From: Cliona cf. orientalis
Lineage: Eukaryota > Porifera > Demospongiae > Clionaida > Clionaidae
NCBI GenBank assembly: GCA_963930775.1
Contig: OZ005689.1
Span: 3,038,001-3,102,000 of the forward strand
Direction: 5' to 3'
Length of the DNA: 64,000 bases
In this document: piece by piece, positions 13,093 through 24,204 of the stretch
Layout: every line of letters begins with the position of its first letter
Numbering within the stretch: position 1 is the first letter of the stretch
Program-made: the position numbers and the translations under genes
The notes under the pieces: model-generated
Seen by the model: the letters and a program-made list of their open reading frames with translations, nothing else
Databases searched by the model: none
Told to the model about the DNA's origin: nothing

Positions 13093-14676
13093 GTCTAGTA
13101 CTTTTGTGGGTCGCTTATCTTAGGTTAGGTTGCCATCACTGTAATAATTTTGTGCTGGCCACCATATGCCAAGTTGCTAAGCTAAAGAAGTAAATTATGT
13201 CATTTTGGACACAATTATTGTTAAATTTTCAAATAATTATAATTGATATTTTTTATTATTATTTTTTGTGATCATGAAAGTAGCTAAGTGAGGCTGGTGG
13301 AGAACTGTAGCACGCATGCACAAACTTATGGATCCCCCCTCCCCACCAATCTTATCACTAATAATATTAATTATTTTGTGTACAAAACTGAAAAACCAAT
13401 GTGACAATAATAATTATTTATGATAAATTGAAATCCGTATAACGGGAAATTTATATTTTCACGGATAGGCAATTTTTACCTTTTCACATTCACTGACACA
13501 ATTATGCTTATTTCACGAGTTGATTCAATTTGTGATTTTAACTATAAATTAAATCTGATCATGATCCATGCATGCAGTGCTTAACATAATAAAGCTAGGG
13601 GATTGGGCCGGGGGAAGCTTCCATTGTCCCCCTATATCTTGCGTTACGACATTCCGCTGACACCATGCACAACCTGCTCAGGAACCATTAGATGGGGTGA
13701 AAATTGTGTGTGGAGCTTTGCATGCAATCGTATGACGTTGTCAGATGATCGATGGCACACAATCGTCATTGCAATTAATGTGTGTGTCCAAGAGTGGATT
13801 GAAGAAAGGGAGAGGACTCTATGTAATAATATTATATTATTATAGCTAGTACCTACAAGAGCGGAGAGAAGAAAGTATCTCACACCAATATATCTGCCTA
13901 TAAAAGCTCTTTTTGTGGTACAAATTAAGTACACCATGTAGTTCTATGTTTAGTACTACAATTAGACAATTAACTTAAGGTGTTATTACAACTACATAAC
14001 TGTATAAATATAAAGCATGTCTGGTGACTTGTACTACAAAAGCAGCTTTTCAGCTGTTAGATACTCTCCCTTTTATAACACTCTTGCTACCTGTATCAGA
14101 CATACTCTGGATACAAAAGTTGCAATAAGTCGGCTTGACAAGGTGTTATCATAACTGCTATGTAGTATGTGATCTTATTGCTAAAATACTACAATGCTAA
14201 TGGCCAATAGTATACAATGTAGCAATGTATATGTATACTAATAAGCTGTAGCACTTGTACACAAATTCATAGATTTTTTCACGAAAAAAGGATGAGAACA
14301 ATCATGTGCCCTATAATATACCAGTTAATAATGTACACATACCTATTATGCTCAAATTAGTTATGCCAGCATAATATTAATTTTACCCCCTGCTTCCAGG
14401 ATGGTGCAGGGGTAGCCCAACTGGTGGACTAGTAAAGGGTCGATCAATCAGCTGGTACCCACTTTAATTTATAATCCAAACATATTATTATGATAAATTT
14501 TGGTGCCCACAACTTGCAAACTTCTCTTAAGAAACACCTGGTGACATGACAATGCTGTCACTCAGCTGCATGGATGCTCTATATATATCCATCAGCCCAA
14601 ATAATTGTTATACGATAGTTTTATCATGACATTGTGCATGCATGCCGTCATAAAATTTATATAATTATTATTATAG
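13093..14676. other. Intergenic, 1.6 kb, AT-rich
   Basis: This lies between the stop codons of two convergent receptor genes (6159-13092 plus, 14677-15785 minus). I see no exon with matching phase and no RNA gene. A short word near 14437-14465 (AATCAGCTGGT then CCCACTTT) recurs near 41740, so some of this is dispersed repeat. Short ORFs near 13603-13937 have no protein-like composition. Confidence 0.6.
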
Positions 14677-15785
14677 CTATTGGCTAACTGGCATAACTAC
14701 ATGTTCATATGCAATGTTTTCTTTAGTGTCAATGACAGTTGAAATTGGCAAATGACTTGTTACTGCTTGAATTTGTGCAGTTGATGCTCTATTTGTTACC
14801 TCAAAGTGGTTTTGCCTTGCCTTGAATAACATCAGTGATAAAACAGCAATACATGCTATCAATGAGACAGATAGCAGACCAGTAGCAGCTACTGCTCCCT
14901 GATATCCTGCAGAAATTATAATTTGGGTGTCAATTGCTAGTTATTATGGGCTCTAATTTTAACTAATACCTCTTAATTTAAAAGTGGTCGTATCGCTCAA
15001 AACATCCTCCTTACTAGTAATAACAATATTATCATCTGACTTAACATCAAACTTTATCATCAACTCAAGAATCTTTGAATCTCCAGAAATATTCCCACAG
15101 ACCACATTCTGTATAGCAAATGTGCACACGCTGTTATTATGCACGTCACTACAAGTGACATTGGTATGGTTGGTGGTAGTGGGGCAGCTGCCACAGTTTG
15201 ATGCCTCTATGTTGTAATGGATAGCAGCACAATCAGGGGCAGCTGGACTAGTACTCCAATCAACTGTCAAACGTGAATCAGTAGCTCTCCAAGTTGAATC
15301 AGTGATTGGTGGGAAAGGAACTGCAAATAATTTTACAGAATTATAATAATATAATAATTATAATATAATGTGTGTGCTATGTAATAATAAATATAGGATA
15401 CAAATATCAGTCAGTATACCTGTGATTAAATCAATTGAAAAATTTCCTATTGGGGTTGTTATCCTCCCGTCATCATAAACACACTCGATGGTTTCACCAC
15501 TCATATCACGATTGACTGTCATAACCAATTGTGAAATGTACCTATTATTTTCTATTCTCAAACTCTTCCCTTTGATTGCTCCACCATTACAGTTGCCAAA
15601 TGCACCCTCCTCTGATACAAATTGGCTATGAAGGAGGTTTATTGAGTCTAAACTGATTTCACAGTTGAATGCTGTTCCCCTCCAAACCGTAATTCCACCA
15701 AGACCTCCCACAACTGTACACTCGTATATCTGAACATCATCTGGGCAGACACAACCACTGGTTGTTAGTTTTCTGATTTTACTTA
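14677..15785 (-). CDS. Cys-rich Ig-like/FN3-like receptor with ITIM-like tail, 5' exon not found
   Basis: Exons 15420-15785, 14970-15320 and 14677-14906, with phases 1-1, 1-1 and 1-stop, give about 315 residues. The first holds the family Ig-like module (GCVCPDD, VWRGTAFNC, CNGGAI, YISQL). The second holds the FN3-like module (NCGSCPTTT, VVCGNIS). The third starts GYQGAVAA, forms one membrane span of about 23 residues, then a tail of about 40 residues ending IAYEHVVMPVSQ. IAYEHV matches the ITIM pattern [I/V/L/S]-x-Tyr-x-x-[I/V/L]. The acceptor at 15786 needs an upstream phase-1 signal-peptide exon that I could not find up to about 17.4 kb; it may lie further away or be missing. Related to the receptor ending at 13092, with which it is convergent, but the tails are unrelated. 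Confidence 0.75.
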
Positions 15786-17760
15786 CTGTAGCTATCAGAG
15801 AATTATACAATCATGGCATGTATAATACTATTAAAATAATAACAATGCACATAATGATGAATAATAATTTATTTGGCCATCACTTATAATAAAATCATTT
15901 CCCATTCCCAACCCGCATCCTCACTTATTATTGGCAGTTTCATTGGCCACACCATCTAATTCAAGGTGGGTTTGGGGGTGTGGTCAGATTCTGTAGATAG
16001 CTCAGTTGTTACTGCATCATAAGTCAGCTAATACCAGCAGATTGTTGATACATGCATGGGTTGTTGACAAATTATGAACTTCAAGGGGACGGAAACAAGT
16101 AATATTACAAGTCATGGCCTATTATGTCACTGTTTATGGTACCTGATGTTTCTGAGTAGCTGTGGTGCAGATACATGACGTACATGATCAGAAAAACTGT
16201 TGACTTGTCAATGAGCATAACTGTATAGCTATAATATAACAGAAATTTTGTTTGCTCTTGTATATCAAATTTGGGAACTTGCAGATAAGCTCATGATTGA
16301 TATATAATACCAAAACAGAAAGTATACATTACATTACTAAACTTATGTATAGTGCTATATACTTTCTGTTCGGGATAGCTCTCTATTTTATACTTTGAAA
16401 CCACGTGAAGTGTTCTGATAAAGGGGTAATCTTTAATAGTAGAGGCAGTTTCAATTGGTACACTTCAGGAATAGCTATACCTTAAAGTGTGGCATATTTT
16501 GTCAACTGGAATACTATAATATTATTCGCTAAAATTAATGAAAAATTAGATCGATCAGATCTTCGACTGTGTACAATCTAACACACCAGTACCAATGATA
16601 ATGGGTACATATAGAATGGATCGGAGATTGATTGCTCTGATTTAAATTTTGATAATAGTGAAATGGCTGAATGTTCAATGCATATTCACTCCATGACCTA
16701 TAATAATGATGCTAAGTCTTCTGTTTATTATTCACCTCAAAGAATAAAAACTGCCTCATGCACCCTTATAGTTCATATCACAGCTTGGGAGATTGGTACT
16801 AACTTAGTCTAATATGCAAACTCACTCAGGTAGCAGGCTGAATGCATTCTATAATACTGTTACAGTATTATAATAATATTATACTACTAGGTGTATTATA
16901 GCAGCTTGATGTATCCATGCATAATATTATTATTATGGTACTGAAGTGGAGGGCTGCTCTAGACTAAGTCTGGTGTATACAATGTCATACCAATTTCTCA
17001 CAGAATTATCAGTGCTATTATGTATAATGAAATTACTTTGCCATCAGTCAAGATATTGCATATGGTATATTATACATACACCCCTGACATGTATACGCAC
17101 ACACAAACATACACTCAATAGCGTTTTGATATCATTAATTTTAATGTCGTTTTGAATTAGTTGACATAATATTATAATAGCTATGTGGTCGGATAAATAC
17201 AACGTATACAATACTATCCTTTATGTACATGTTGTAACAAAATTTAATAGGTAATAGAGTAAGGGGCAAACAAACATGCATTATTATACTTGCATTATTA
17301 TGTAGTCTACGTACAACTGCATGCAGCTAAAATTAATAAAGCTATAGAGTAAAATTAATGCAGGTTTGCTGTATGGGCGTTTAATACAGTCCCTCTCCTC
17401 TCTAATGTCTTATGGTTGTAATAAGGCTCACAATCAATGATATACAAGCTATACACAGAGGAAGTAGTAATATTAAATCACCTTGCACTGATACGGCAAC
17501 ACTGGCAGGAAATATTTCCGCTTTGATCGCGATGTTTGAATTATCACCAATTGTAGATGGCGTGCAGGTAGACGTTTACAATGGCCCAATGCAACGATCA
17601 ATCCTTACTTATGAAAGTGCTAATAAATGGACATACTTCCGTAAAATCATACGCGTTGCAAACCACACCCCTCGCCGCTCCGCGCTCAAGCAGGTTGCAC
17701 CAGGAAATGGTACAGGTCGACATACGCATCCCGTATATATAGCGCGTAGCACCTAAATAA
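15786..17760. other. Upstream region of the 14677-15785 gene, no supported gene
   Basis: About 2 kb, AT-rich. It should hold the missing first exon and promoter of the minus-strand receptor, but no candidate has a hydrophobic leader with a phase-1 donor. The open frame 17412-17756 (plus) encodes no recognisable motif. TATAATATTAT-type stretches near 16850-16940 are low complexity. Confidence 0.5.
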
Positions 17761-20014
17761 CGCCAGAACAGCATCCATCCACAACCCTGTAAGGGCCGCT
17801 TGGTCTGGAGATACAATCATGCTGACTGGAGTTTGGCTTCCAGCCTTATTGAAAACACCAATTGGGATTTATTATTTTTCAGTGGAAACATAGAACGTTC
17901 CTGGACGTCCTGGCACCAGCACTTCTTATCAATCATGAATAAAAGTATTCCCAACACAGTATTGAGGTCCAGACGTAACTTGCCCTGGTTGAATAAACAG
18001 TTAATTCAGGCAATGCGCAGAAGAAACAAACTATTTAAGCAGGCCAAAATATCTGGTGACTTTTCAAAATATAAAGTGGCCCGCAACCAAACATTGCAGC
18101 AACTTCGCACTGCCAAACATTCCTACCTTGCACAGCTGAATCCAAGGGACCCTAAGGCATTCTGGAAGACGGTGAAGTTCCTGAGCAAAAATCAGAATTC
18201 AATTCCTACACTAACTCAAGGTGAAACTGTTGCTTCACAAAGCACTGAAAAAGCAAGTATGCTGAACAATTTCTTTTCCTCTTGTTTCAATACTGCCTTT
18301 CTGCCTCTGACCTTGATATGCAACCATGATCGAAACAACCATACTGAAATGTCTCTACTCTGCACTGAAGATGAAGTACATGACTTGCTACTGACACTAG
18401 ATGTCACAAAATCCAATGGGCCGGATGGAATTTCCTCATCAATGTTAAAGCACACTGCTGATGCCATTGCTCCATCCCTAACGAAATTGTTTAATCTCTC
18501 TATACAATTGGGTCAGTTACCATCTCAGTGGAAACGCTCCTTAATTGTACCGATTCCTAAAAGCTCCTCAACAGGTTCTCCGTCATGTTATCGTCCAATC
18601 TCATTATTGCCTATTGTCAGCAAAGTCCTAGAAAGGCACATATGCAATATTCTCATGGATCACCTTCAATCCCTTAACTTTATCTCAAACAACCAGTGGG
18701 GTTTTCTGGAAGGCCGATCGACTGTAACTGCCCTCATTAAATGTACGGACGACTGGCTAAAAGAGCTCGAGCTAGGAAACGATGTATGTGCAATTTTCTT
18801 CGACTTTCGCAAAGCATTCGATTCGGTACCACATGAACCGCTACTCCGCAAGCTATCTACCCTGAACTTGGACAACTGCATTCTTACTTGGCTTCATAAC
18901 TACCTTTGCAATAGACAGCAGGCAGTTATTGTTGATGGAGATGAATCAGAAAGCTGTTCTGTTTTATCTGGTGTTCCTCAGGGATCTGTTCTCGGTCCAG
19001 TTTTATTTCTTGTCTACATCAATGACCTCACAAGGGTGATTGTTCATCCTAGTTCAATCGTTAACATGTTTGCAGATGATGTTCTCCTCTATCATAGTAT
19101 CAGTTGCTCAGATGACTATCTTGATGCTCAGCAGTCTATTACGGCCATCGAGCAGTGGTCTTCAGATAATTACCTCCAATTGAATAGCCTGAAGTGTAAA
19201 AGTATGATCATCTCTAGAAAGAAGACTCCTACTACTCCCCATCATGCACTTGTCTTAAATAATGGTACACTAGAACAAGTAGAAAGCTACAAATACCTTG
19301 GTCTTCTTCTTACTGCTGATCTATCTTGGTCATCTCACATTTCCTCTATCTGTCTCAAAGCACGGAAAGTCCTTGGCTTGTTATACAGGAGGTTCTACGG
19401 TAATGTAAGCCAGGATGTCCTAAAACAGTTATATCTCTCGCTTGTAAGACCTCACCTAGAATACGGCTGCCATGTGTGGAATCCTCATCTTGAAAAGGAC
19501 AAGAAGGCACTGGAAGACGTGCAGAAATTTGCTTGCAGGATCGCTACAGCACACTGGGATGAGAGCTATGATACTCTATTGGAACTCCTCCACCTTCAGC
19601 CACTTCAGGAACGTAGGACACATGCCAGACTCGGGCTAATGTATAGAATTTTATACAAACTATCATACTTCCCAGCAGAAACATTTAAGCTTCGAAACTT
19701 AACACAGCCAAACCGTTGTTCACACCAGCTTGAACTCCAAGTCCCATTTGCTCGCACAAATTCATATTTTTACTCCTTTGTACCTCATACTTCCTCCTTA
19801 TGGAACTCCTTACCTAAGGATATCATTAATCTGTCTACCTCTTACCACTCATTTAAGTACCATTTACGCTCACAATAGTCTTAATTATTATACCATACTA
19901 CTATACCATACTACTATCTCATAGTTATCTTTATTTAGTTTTGGGTGCACTTTGCTATTAGCTTATTGCTACTTGTGTATCCTGTGCATATTGAAATGCA
20001 TAAAGTATTATAGA

Positions 20015-20051
<37 letters not shown>
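17761..20051 (+). mobile_element. 5'-truncated LINE (jockey/CR1-type) with poly(A) tail
   Basis: The element carries the reverse-transcriptase ORF at 17800-19878, a short 3' UTR, and a pure A tract of 36 bases at 20016-20051. The frame is open back to about 17761, just upstream of which is a stop. No AP endonuclease is present, so the 5' half is missing, as expected of incomplete target-primed reverse transcription. No convincing target-site duplication is visible; the 10-mer AGGAAATGGT occurs at 17702 and 20058 but not at the exact edges. Confidence 0.85.
17800..19878 (+). CDS. LINE reverse transcriptase ORF, N-terminally truncated
   Basis: An intact frame of 692 residues, opened here at a non-ATG codon because the true N-terminus is missing. 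Reverse-transcriptase blocks appear in order: SNGPDGISSSMLK, YRPISLLPIVSKVLE, FFDFRKAFDSVPHEPLL, SGVPQGSVLGPVLFLVYIND, then the catalytic FADDVLLY with the Asp pair, and KYLGLLL downstream. The C-terminal block (VPHTSSLWNSLPKDI) is typical of the jockey/CR1 group. There is no internal stop or frameshift over 2 kb, so the copy is young. It works in cis on its own RNA to prime at nicked DNA, but this copy lacks the endonuclease. Degraded relatives occur near 22070-22300 and 38843-38960. Confidence 0.92.
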   Translation: MVWRYNHADWSLASSLIENTNWDLLFFSGNIERSWTSWHQHFLSIMNKSIPNTVLRSRRNLPWLNKQLIQAMRRRNKLFKQAKISGDFSKYKVARNQTLQQLRTAKHSYLAQLNPRDPKAFWKTVKFLSKNQNSIPTLTQGETVASQSTEKASMLNNFFSSCFNTAFLPLTLICNHDRNNHTEMSLLCTEDEVHDLLLTLDVTKSNGPDGISSSMLKHTADAIAPSLTKLFNLSIQLGQLPSQWKRSLIVPIPKSSSTGSPSCYRPISLLPIVSKVLERHICNILMDHLQSLNFISNNQWGFLEGRSTVTALIKCTDDWLKELELGNDVCAIFFDFRKAFDSVPHEPLLRKLSTLNLDNCILTWLHNYLCNRQQAVIVDGDESESCSVLSGVPQGSVLGPVLFLVYINDLTRVIVHPSSIVNMFADDVLLYHSISCSDDYLDAQQSITAIEQWSSDNYLQLNSLKCKSMIISRKKTPTTPHHALVLNNGTLEQVESYKYLGLLLTADLSWSSHISSICLKARKVLGLLYRRFYGNVSQDVLKQLYLSLVRPHLEYGCHVWNPHLEKDKKALEDVQKFACRIATAHWDESYDTLLELLHLQPLQERRTHARLGLMYRILYKLSYFPAETFKLRNLTQPNRCSHQLELQVPFARTNSYFYSFVPHTSSLWNSLPKDIINLSTSYHSFKYHLRSQ

Positions 20052-20052
<1 letters not shown>

Positions 20053-20126
20053 ATGGTAGGAAATGGTCGTTACCAAACTCCTTATCCAATGTCCACGTGT
20101 TCATTGACCTTTGATCTCCACTGAGA

Positions 20127-20840
20127 ATGGCGACGAAGAGGGTGTCGGCTCTGGTTGACTTGGTTTGTCGTAATATTAACATGGTGAGACTGCTTTCTAA
20201 TCACACAGAAAGAAGAACCGTCATGTTGCCTTACCGTAGCGCTAGCAACTTCGGCACCATTGATGACCCCATTGAAGGTACAATCAACTCGTTGGCAAAA
20301 GATTTACAACGCCTAAACGTCGATTACGCCATAGCGGGTGGTAATGCTCTGAAGGTACACGGGTTCAAGAGATTCACTACCGGTGTGGATGTCCTGCTTG
20401 CCAAAGGTGGCAAAAATTTTTTTGCTGAAAACTTAGTTGGCAGAGGCTATGCACCACGTTTTGAGAAAGCCAGGAGTAAATTTAAACACACTTCTTTCAA
20501 TGTTGATATTGATCTTCTTGAATGTGGTGATTTTCCTGGGGATGGTAAACCCAAGGAGGTAGCTTTTCCAGACCCCAAAGAGAATTCTTTTGAATTGGTC
20601 AATTCATCTGGAGTTATAGTAAATTACTTACAGTTGTCATCAATGATTGAACTAAAACTGGCCAGTTACCAGAGCCTACCAAATGAAAGAGAAAAAGACA
20701 AACTGGATGTGATTGAGTTGGTGAAGGTTACTAAAATAGATGAAGATTTTGCCATTAAGTTACATCCTTCCGTTAGGAATCTTTATGTGGAATGCTACCA
20801 AAGAGCGAAAAAAGAACTATTGAAAGAAGAACTTGAATGA
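20127..20840 (+). CDS. Intronless nucleotidyltransferase-fold protein (AbiEii-like)
   Basis: Single exon, 237 residues, ATG at 20127. The core IAGGNALKVHGFKRFTT resembles the Gly-Gly...His-Gly...Arg signature of minimal nucleotidyltransferases of the AbiEii/DUF6036 type, and MIELKLASYQ...REKDKLDVIELV resembles their C-terminal Arg-x-Lys-Asp-x-x-Asp-Val motif. Where such enzymes have Asp-x-Asp, this protein reads Gly-Val-Asp, so one metal-binding Asp seems lost; a later NVDIDLLE may supply the third acid. The first 40 residues are basic and could be a mitochondrial presequence. Its relatives are mostly bacterial and it lacks introns in an intron-rich region, so bacterial origin by transfer or retroposition is possible. 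The LINE poly(A) tract ends 75 bp upstream of the ATG. Substrate unknown. Confidence 0.65.
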   Translation: MATKRVSALVDLVCRNINMVRLLSNHTERRTVMLPYRSASNFGTIDDPIEGTINSLAKDLQRLNVDYAIAGGNALKVHGFKRFTTGVDVLLAKGGKNFFAENLVGRGYAPRFEKARSKFKHTSFNVDIDLLECGDFPGDGKPKEVAFPDPKENSFELVNSSGVIVNYLQLSSMIELKLASYQSLPNEREKDKLDVIELVKVTKIDEDFAIKLHPSVRNLYVECYQRAKKELLKEELE

Positions 20841-21254
20841 TAATTATAGACAGCATTGCATGAAGTTGACAAAGTATAGCATTAGATCACATTATGTGTT
20901 CCTGCATATGGTAAATGAAACAAACAGCAGGCTGATGTCAGAGAAAGGTCTGGTATATTATGCTTAATAACGTAAGAAATTCAGATTCTGTGAATCTATA
21001 TATATAGCTAATTTATTAACATAAGGTCTAGATCTACCTTTAATCATTGGGGTGAGCCTCACACAGTACTATAATAATATAATAATAATGGTGAGACAAC
21101 AATAGACTTGGGGTGTGGTCTCTATGGCATGTACCTCATGTAGCTGAGCTGTACACCCAATTCGGGAACCTTTTCCACTCAAATCAGTATAGAGGGTGAA
21201 ACCCATGCTAACAGTATAATATAATAACGACAGGTACAGGGTTTATATATAATA
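20841..21254. other. Intergenic spacer after the nucleotidyltransferase gene
   Basis: About 400 bp of AT-rich sequence holding the 3' UTR of the gene ending at 20840. I see no coding or RNA feature. Confidence 0.5.
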
Positions 21255-21390
21255 GTTAGACACTGTTTAGGAGGTTTCTATGTGATTTAGAAGACCGAAG
21301 GGCTCTATGTAGAATCCCGAGCGAAGCGAGGGTTCTACTGAGCCCTGAGGTCTTCTAAATCACGTAGAAACCGACTAAACAGTGTCTAAC
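21255..21390. repeat. 136-bp near-perfect palindrome (foldback element)
   Basis: Arms 21255-21306 and 21340-21390 are almost exactly complementary, starting GTTAGACACTGTTTAG, and the inner loop also pairs (AGAATCCC with GGGTTCT) around GAGCGAAGCGAG. The whole unit can form one long hairpin. It is probably a small foldback transposon. Confidence 0.75.
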
Positions 21391-21470
21391 AACTTTAGAT
21401 CCTAGCAACAATGCCCATAGGCTTGACATTTAAACTGCTGCCTAGCAACAATCCTAACCATAGGCAACAA

Positions 21471-21535
21471 TTTTTTACAGGTTTATATGAAAAATTTACA
21501 GGTTTATATGAGCTTTTTACAGGTTTATATGAGAA
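21471..21535. repeat. Three tandem copies of a TTTACAGGTTTATATGA unit
   Basis: Three units of about 20-24 bp, each containing TTTACAGGTTTATATGA, lie in direct order directly after two copies of CCTAGCAACAAT (near 21406 and 21441). This may be the tail of the foldback element at 21255. Confidence 0.7.
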
Positions 21536-22069
21536 ATAGATACCTGCTCCTGACCAATCAGATAACAGTATTTGTTACAACTAGGATCTAATAATTTTTA
21601 ACCCTGTAAATAACAGAATATGTCACTCACTCAAGCGTGGTCTACATGTAGTGCTATACAGCTGCACTCGACACCTGAAGTTGCATGTAGCCTGTATACA
21701 TAAGACAATGATAACTTCCGAAATTGAATCTGACATTAATGATTCTTATGAATTGTTCGTTTGTGTACAATTTTTGGAATCAGTTCTAATAGTGTGACCC
21801 TCCACGACAAAACCAACCATATTACGCTCGATATCTATCTGAGATACAGGCCTATTTAGTTGCCCAATGCAAGGTGATAATTATCATTAATTTTTTCACC
21901 TACTTTTTAGCATAGATCAATAGAGGAATCATTCCTCTACACAAAAATCTGCTGAACGCTATACAGTAAGTTATGGCTAGAAGAAGTCGGCCGTGTACGT
22001 AGCTAACATTGACCATCCATGTTATGGAGCCGTTGCCATAGTTGCAGGTAGGCAAGCATGGCAGCTGCA

Positions 22070-22300
22070 CACAGAAAAAACTCTGCAGTCACTTCTTTCT
22101 TCGATTTTGTGTACTAATAATCCAGATGGAATTTCAGCTAGAATATTGAAAGAAACAGCTACTTTCATTTCTGCTACGATCACCACAATCTTTATTATGT
22201 CAATTTCAACGTGTGTATTACCTGATCAATGGAAAAGATCCGCTCTTGTTGTTCCAATCCCCAAATCCGGTGATCCATCAAACCCAGCTAGATGTCCTCA
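22070..22300 (+). pseudogene. LINE reverse-transcriptase fragment
   Basis: An open stretch encodes NNPDGISARILKETATFI and later VLPDQWKRSALVVPIPKSG. These align with the SNGPDGISSSML and PSQWKRSLIVPIPKSS blocks of the LINE ORF at 17800. Only this short part of the reverse transcriptase survives, so it is a dead fragment. The similarity is moderate, pointing to a related family rather than a recent copy. Confidence 0.75.
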
Positions 22301-23184
22301 ATTTGGTCATTTTTACCTACCTTTGATATGCAAAGTATAATCATGTTTTCAATGTGACATTTCATGAAGTCTCCTTTTTTTAAAAAAAAAAGTTATGCGC
22401 GGTGCATATTATAGTTTCCAAGTGCAGTCAGAATAAATAATAATAATTATTACAATTTGAGCTGCAAAATTCATAGATCCAGGCGAAAAGAAAGTCATTA
22501 CCATCTTGAATTAATTCCAGCTAGTTATATATAGATTTGAGTTGTTTTTTTTTTTGTAGGATCCAAGGTCACTGAAAAGTCACCCCATTCGTGTCGCTGT
22601 AAGTATTTGGGAGAGTCTCCTGTGATTCATTTCGCTAAACCTGGAAACGCAATAGAGCTACAGAAGTCACTAGTAGTATTATTGTTTTTTTTTGGTTTCT
22701 AAAATTAGCTACTCACAGTCTGAACATAACTTAATTTGTAGTACCAGCTGTAGGTGTAGACATTTAGGCTTAGTAAATTCACTGAATGTAGCTATATTGT
22801 TACCAAAACATGTTCAATTAATTGTTTGAAACATTGATAGAACAGATTTTGTCATGAACTTGGCTTAAATGTACAAAGCCAAACTGGAAGAATTTGCTGA
22901 ACTACCCGGTATAATTATTATAATGGAAGAAAAATGGGATAGTGAATACTATCCACAATGCTTCATGCAACCACATGCAATTGTTGCTGTAATAACATAT
23001 CACTTAGGGCATTGTTATGGAAACAATTTAATAAGAAATTGATTTTGATCGTAGGTTGTTACTGTAACAACTTATTTATGGCACTGCTTTGGGAACTGGC
23101 TTATCAATGCAAACCCTAGAGGTTTGGAGTTTGAAGGAAAGGCCCACAACTCTTCTGGTATAGGTGGTTACTGATGCCAAGGCC

Positions 23185-24068
23185 ATGATGAAGTTGCTAG
23201 TAAGTTAGTTAGGATAGTACCAGAAACCTAGATTAAGTGTGAAATGTTATGTATGTAATTACAGGTCATACTCGTGATAGAAATAATAAACTGTGTGTCA
23301 GCCTCAGGTAAGGCTACTTCCATTGATGATATTTAATACATTGATCATGGTGACACTGTGTATCTGTATTACATTCAGAATCTGGCTTGGGGCATATTCT
23401 GGTAACGGAGAATAAATGTACGTGTGAGACTTTAACGTTGGAGTGCAAAGTTGTTGGATTTGGAAGCACAGTGCTAAGACTTCAAGGAAATTCAATCATC
23501 TGTGGCGAAATAATTCTTCTTCACAGTCGCTACACTAGTAGCACTAGAAGTAGCACAGTATGCAATAATGGTGCTATAGAACTAAGAGGCTGGAGCCTTG
23601 CATGGGGTCGAAGATAATTGTTTCATATCACAGCTTCAAATAAAATTCAATGATAACTTCGCTGAAAACCTGGTTAGCTGTATCCATGATAATGGCACGA
23701 CTGAAAACGTGGTTGGAAATTATTTGATTCATGCAATTGGTAAATACACAATGGATTATGATGATATAATATTGTATTTTCGTCTCTGACTAGTATAGAT
23801 CCTCTACCTCCACCATCAGATATCAGCTGGGAAAGAGTCAGCACAGAGGAAATTGTGTTTTCATGGAGTCCAGTGGTCTCCAATTGCTCATCCATTCACT
23901 ATAATATTCTTGATTCAAACTGTGGTGTTTGCCCTAATTCCACCATTGATACCAACATCACGTGTACAAACGTGTCCGCGAATGATTTGTCCATTTGCAC
24001 GCTTGCCGTACAAACAGTCGTGTGTGGGAACATTTTTGGAGAATGGAGTCAAGTCCACCTTCAAAATG
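23185..24068 (+). pseudogene. Frameshifted third member of the Cys-rich receptor family
   Basis: Exon 23185-23199 (MMKLL) joins in phase 0 to 23265-23307, together giving the signal peptide MMKLLVILVIEIINCVSAS. Exon 23379-23739 holds the Ig-like module (NKCTCETLTLEC, LLHSRYTSS, VCNNGAIEL, CFISQL), and exon 23799-24068 the FN3-like module (NCGVCPNST, TVVCGNIF). The Ig-like exon is 361 nt, one more than a multiple of three, and its frame breaks near 23590-23610: upstream runs into a stop at 23617-23619, downstream resumes one base over (HGVEDNCF). The WRGxAFNC motif is also degraded (RLQGNSIIC). A possible next exon at 24161 reads DIHSLSIGAIISYI and stops where a membrane span should follow. 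Either a pseudogene or one base wrong in the assembly; the missing span favours a pseudogene. Confidence 0.72.
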
Positions 24069-24204
24069 GTATGCCTTAATATAGCTACAGAGTCAACAGA
24101 TTTGGTATTGAATTTGCGTGCATATATACATAATATTATTATTATACATATGTCTACTAGATATCCACAGTTTGTCAATTGGAGCTATAATATCGTATAT
24201 ATAG

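Noticed and set aside
15786-15810. Start of the 14677-15785 gene at an upstream in-frame codon
   Set aside because: The sequence there is a pyrimidine-rich acceptor region (CTACAG) and the start codon would be TTG; an upstream leader exon is expected instead.
17412-17756. 114-codon plus-strand open frame before the LINE
   Set aside because: No motif, no splice context, and the following sequence is the truncated LINE; treated as chance.
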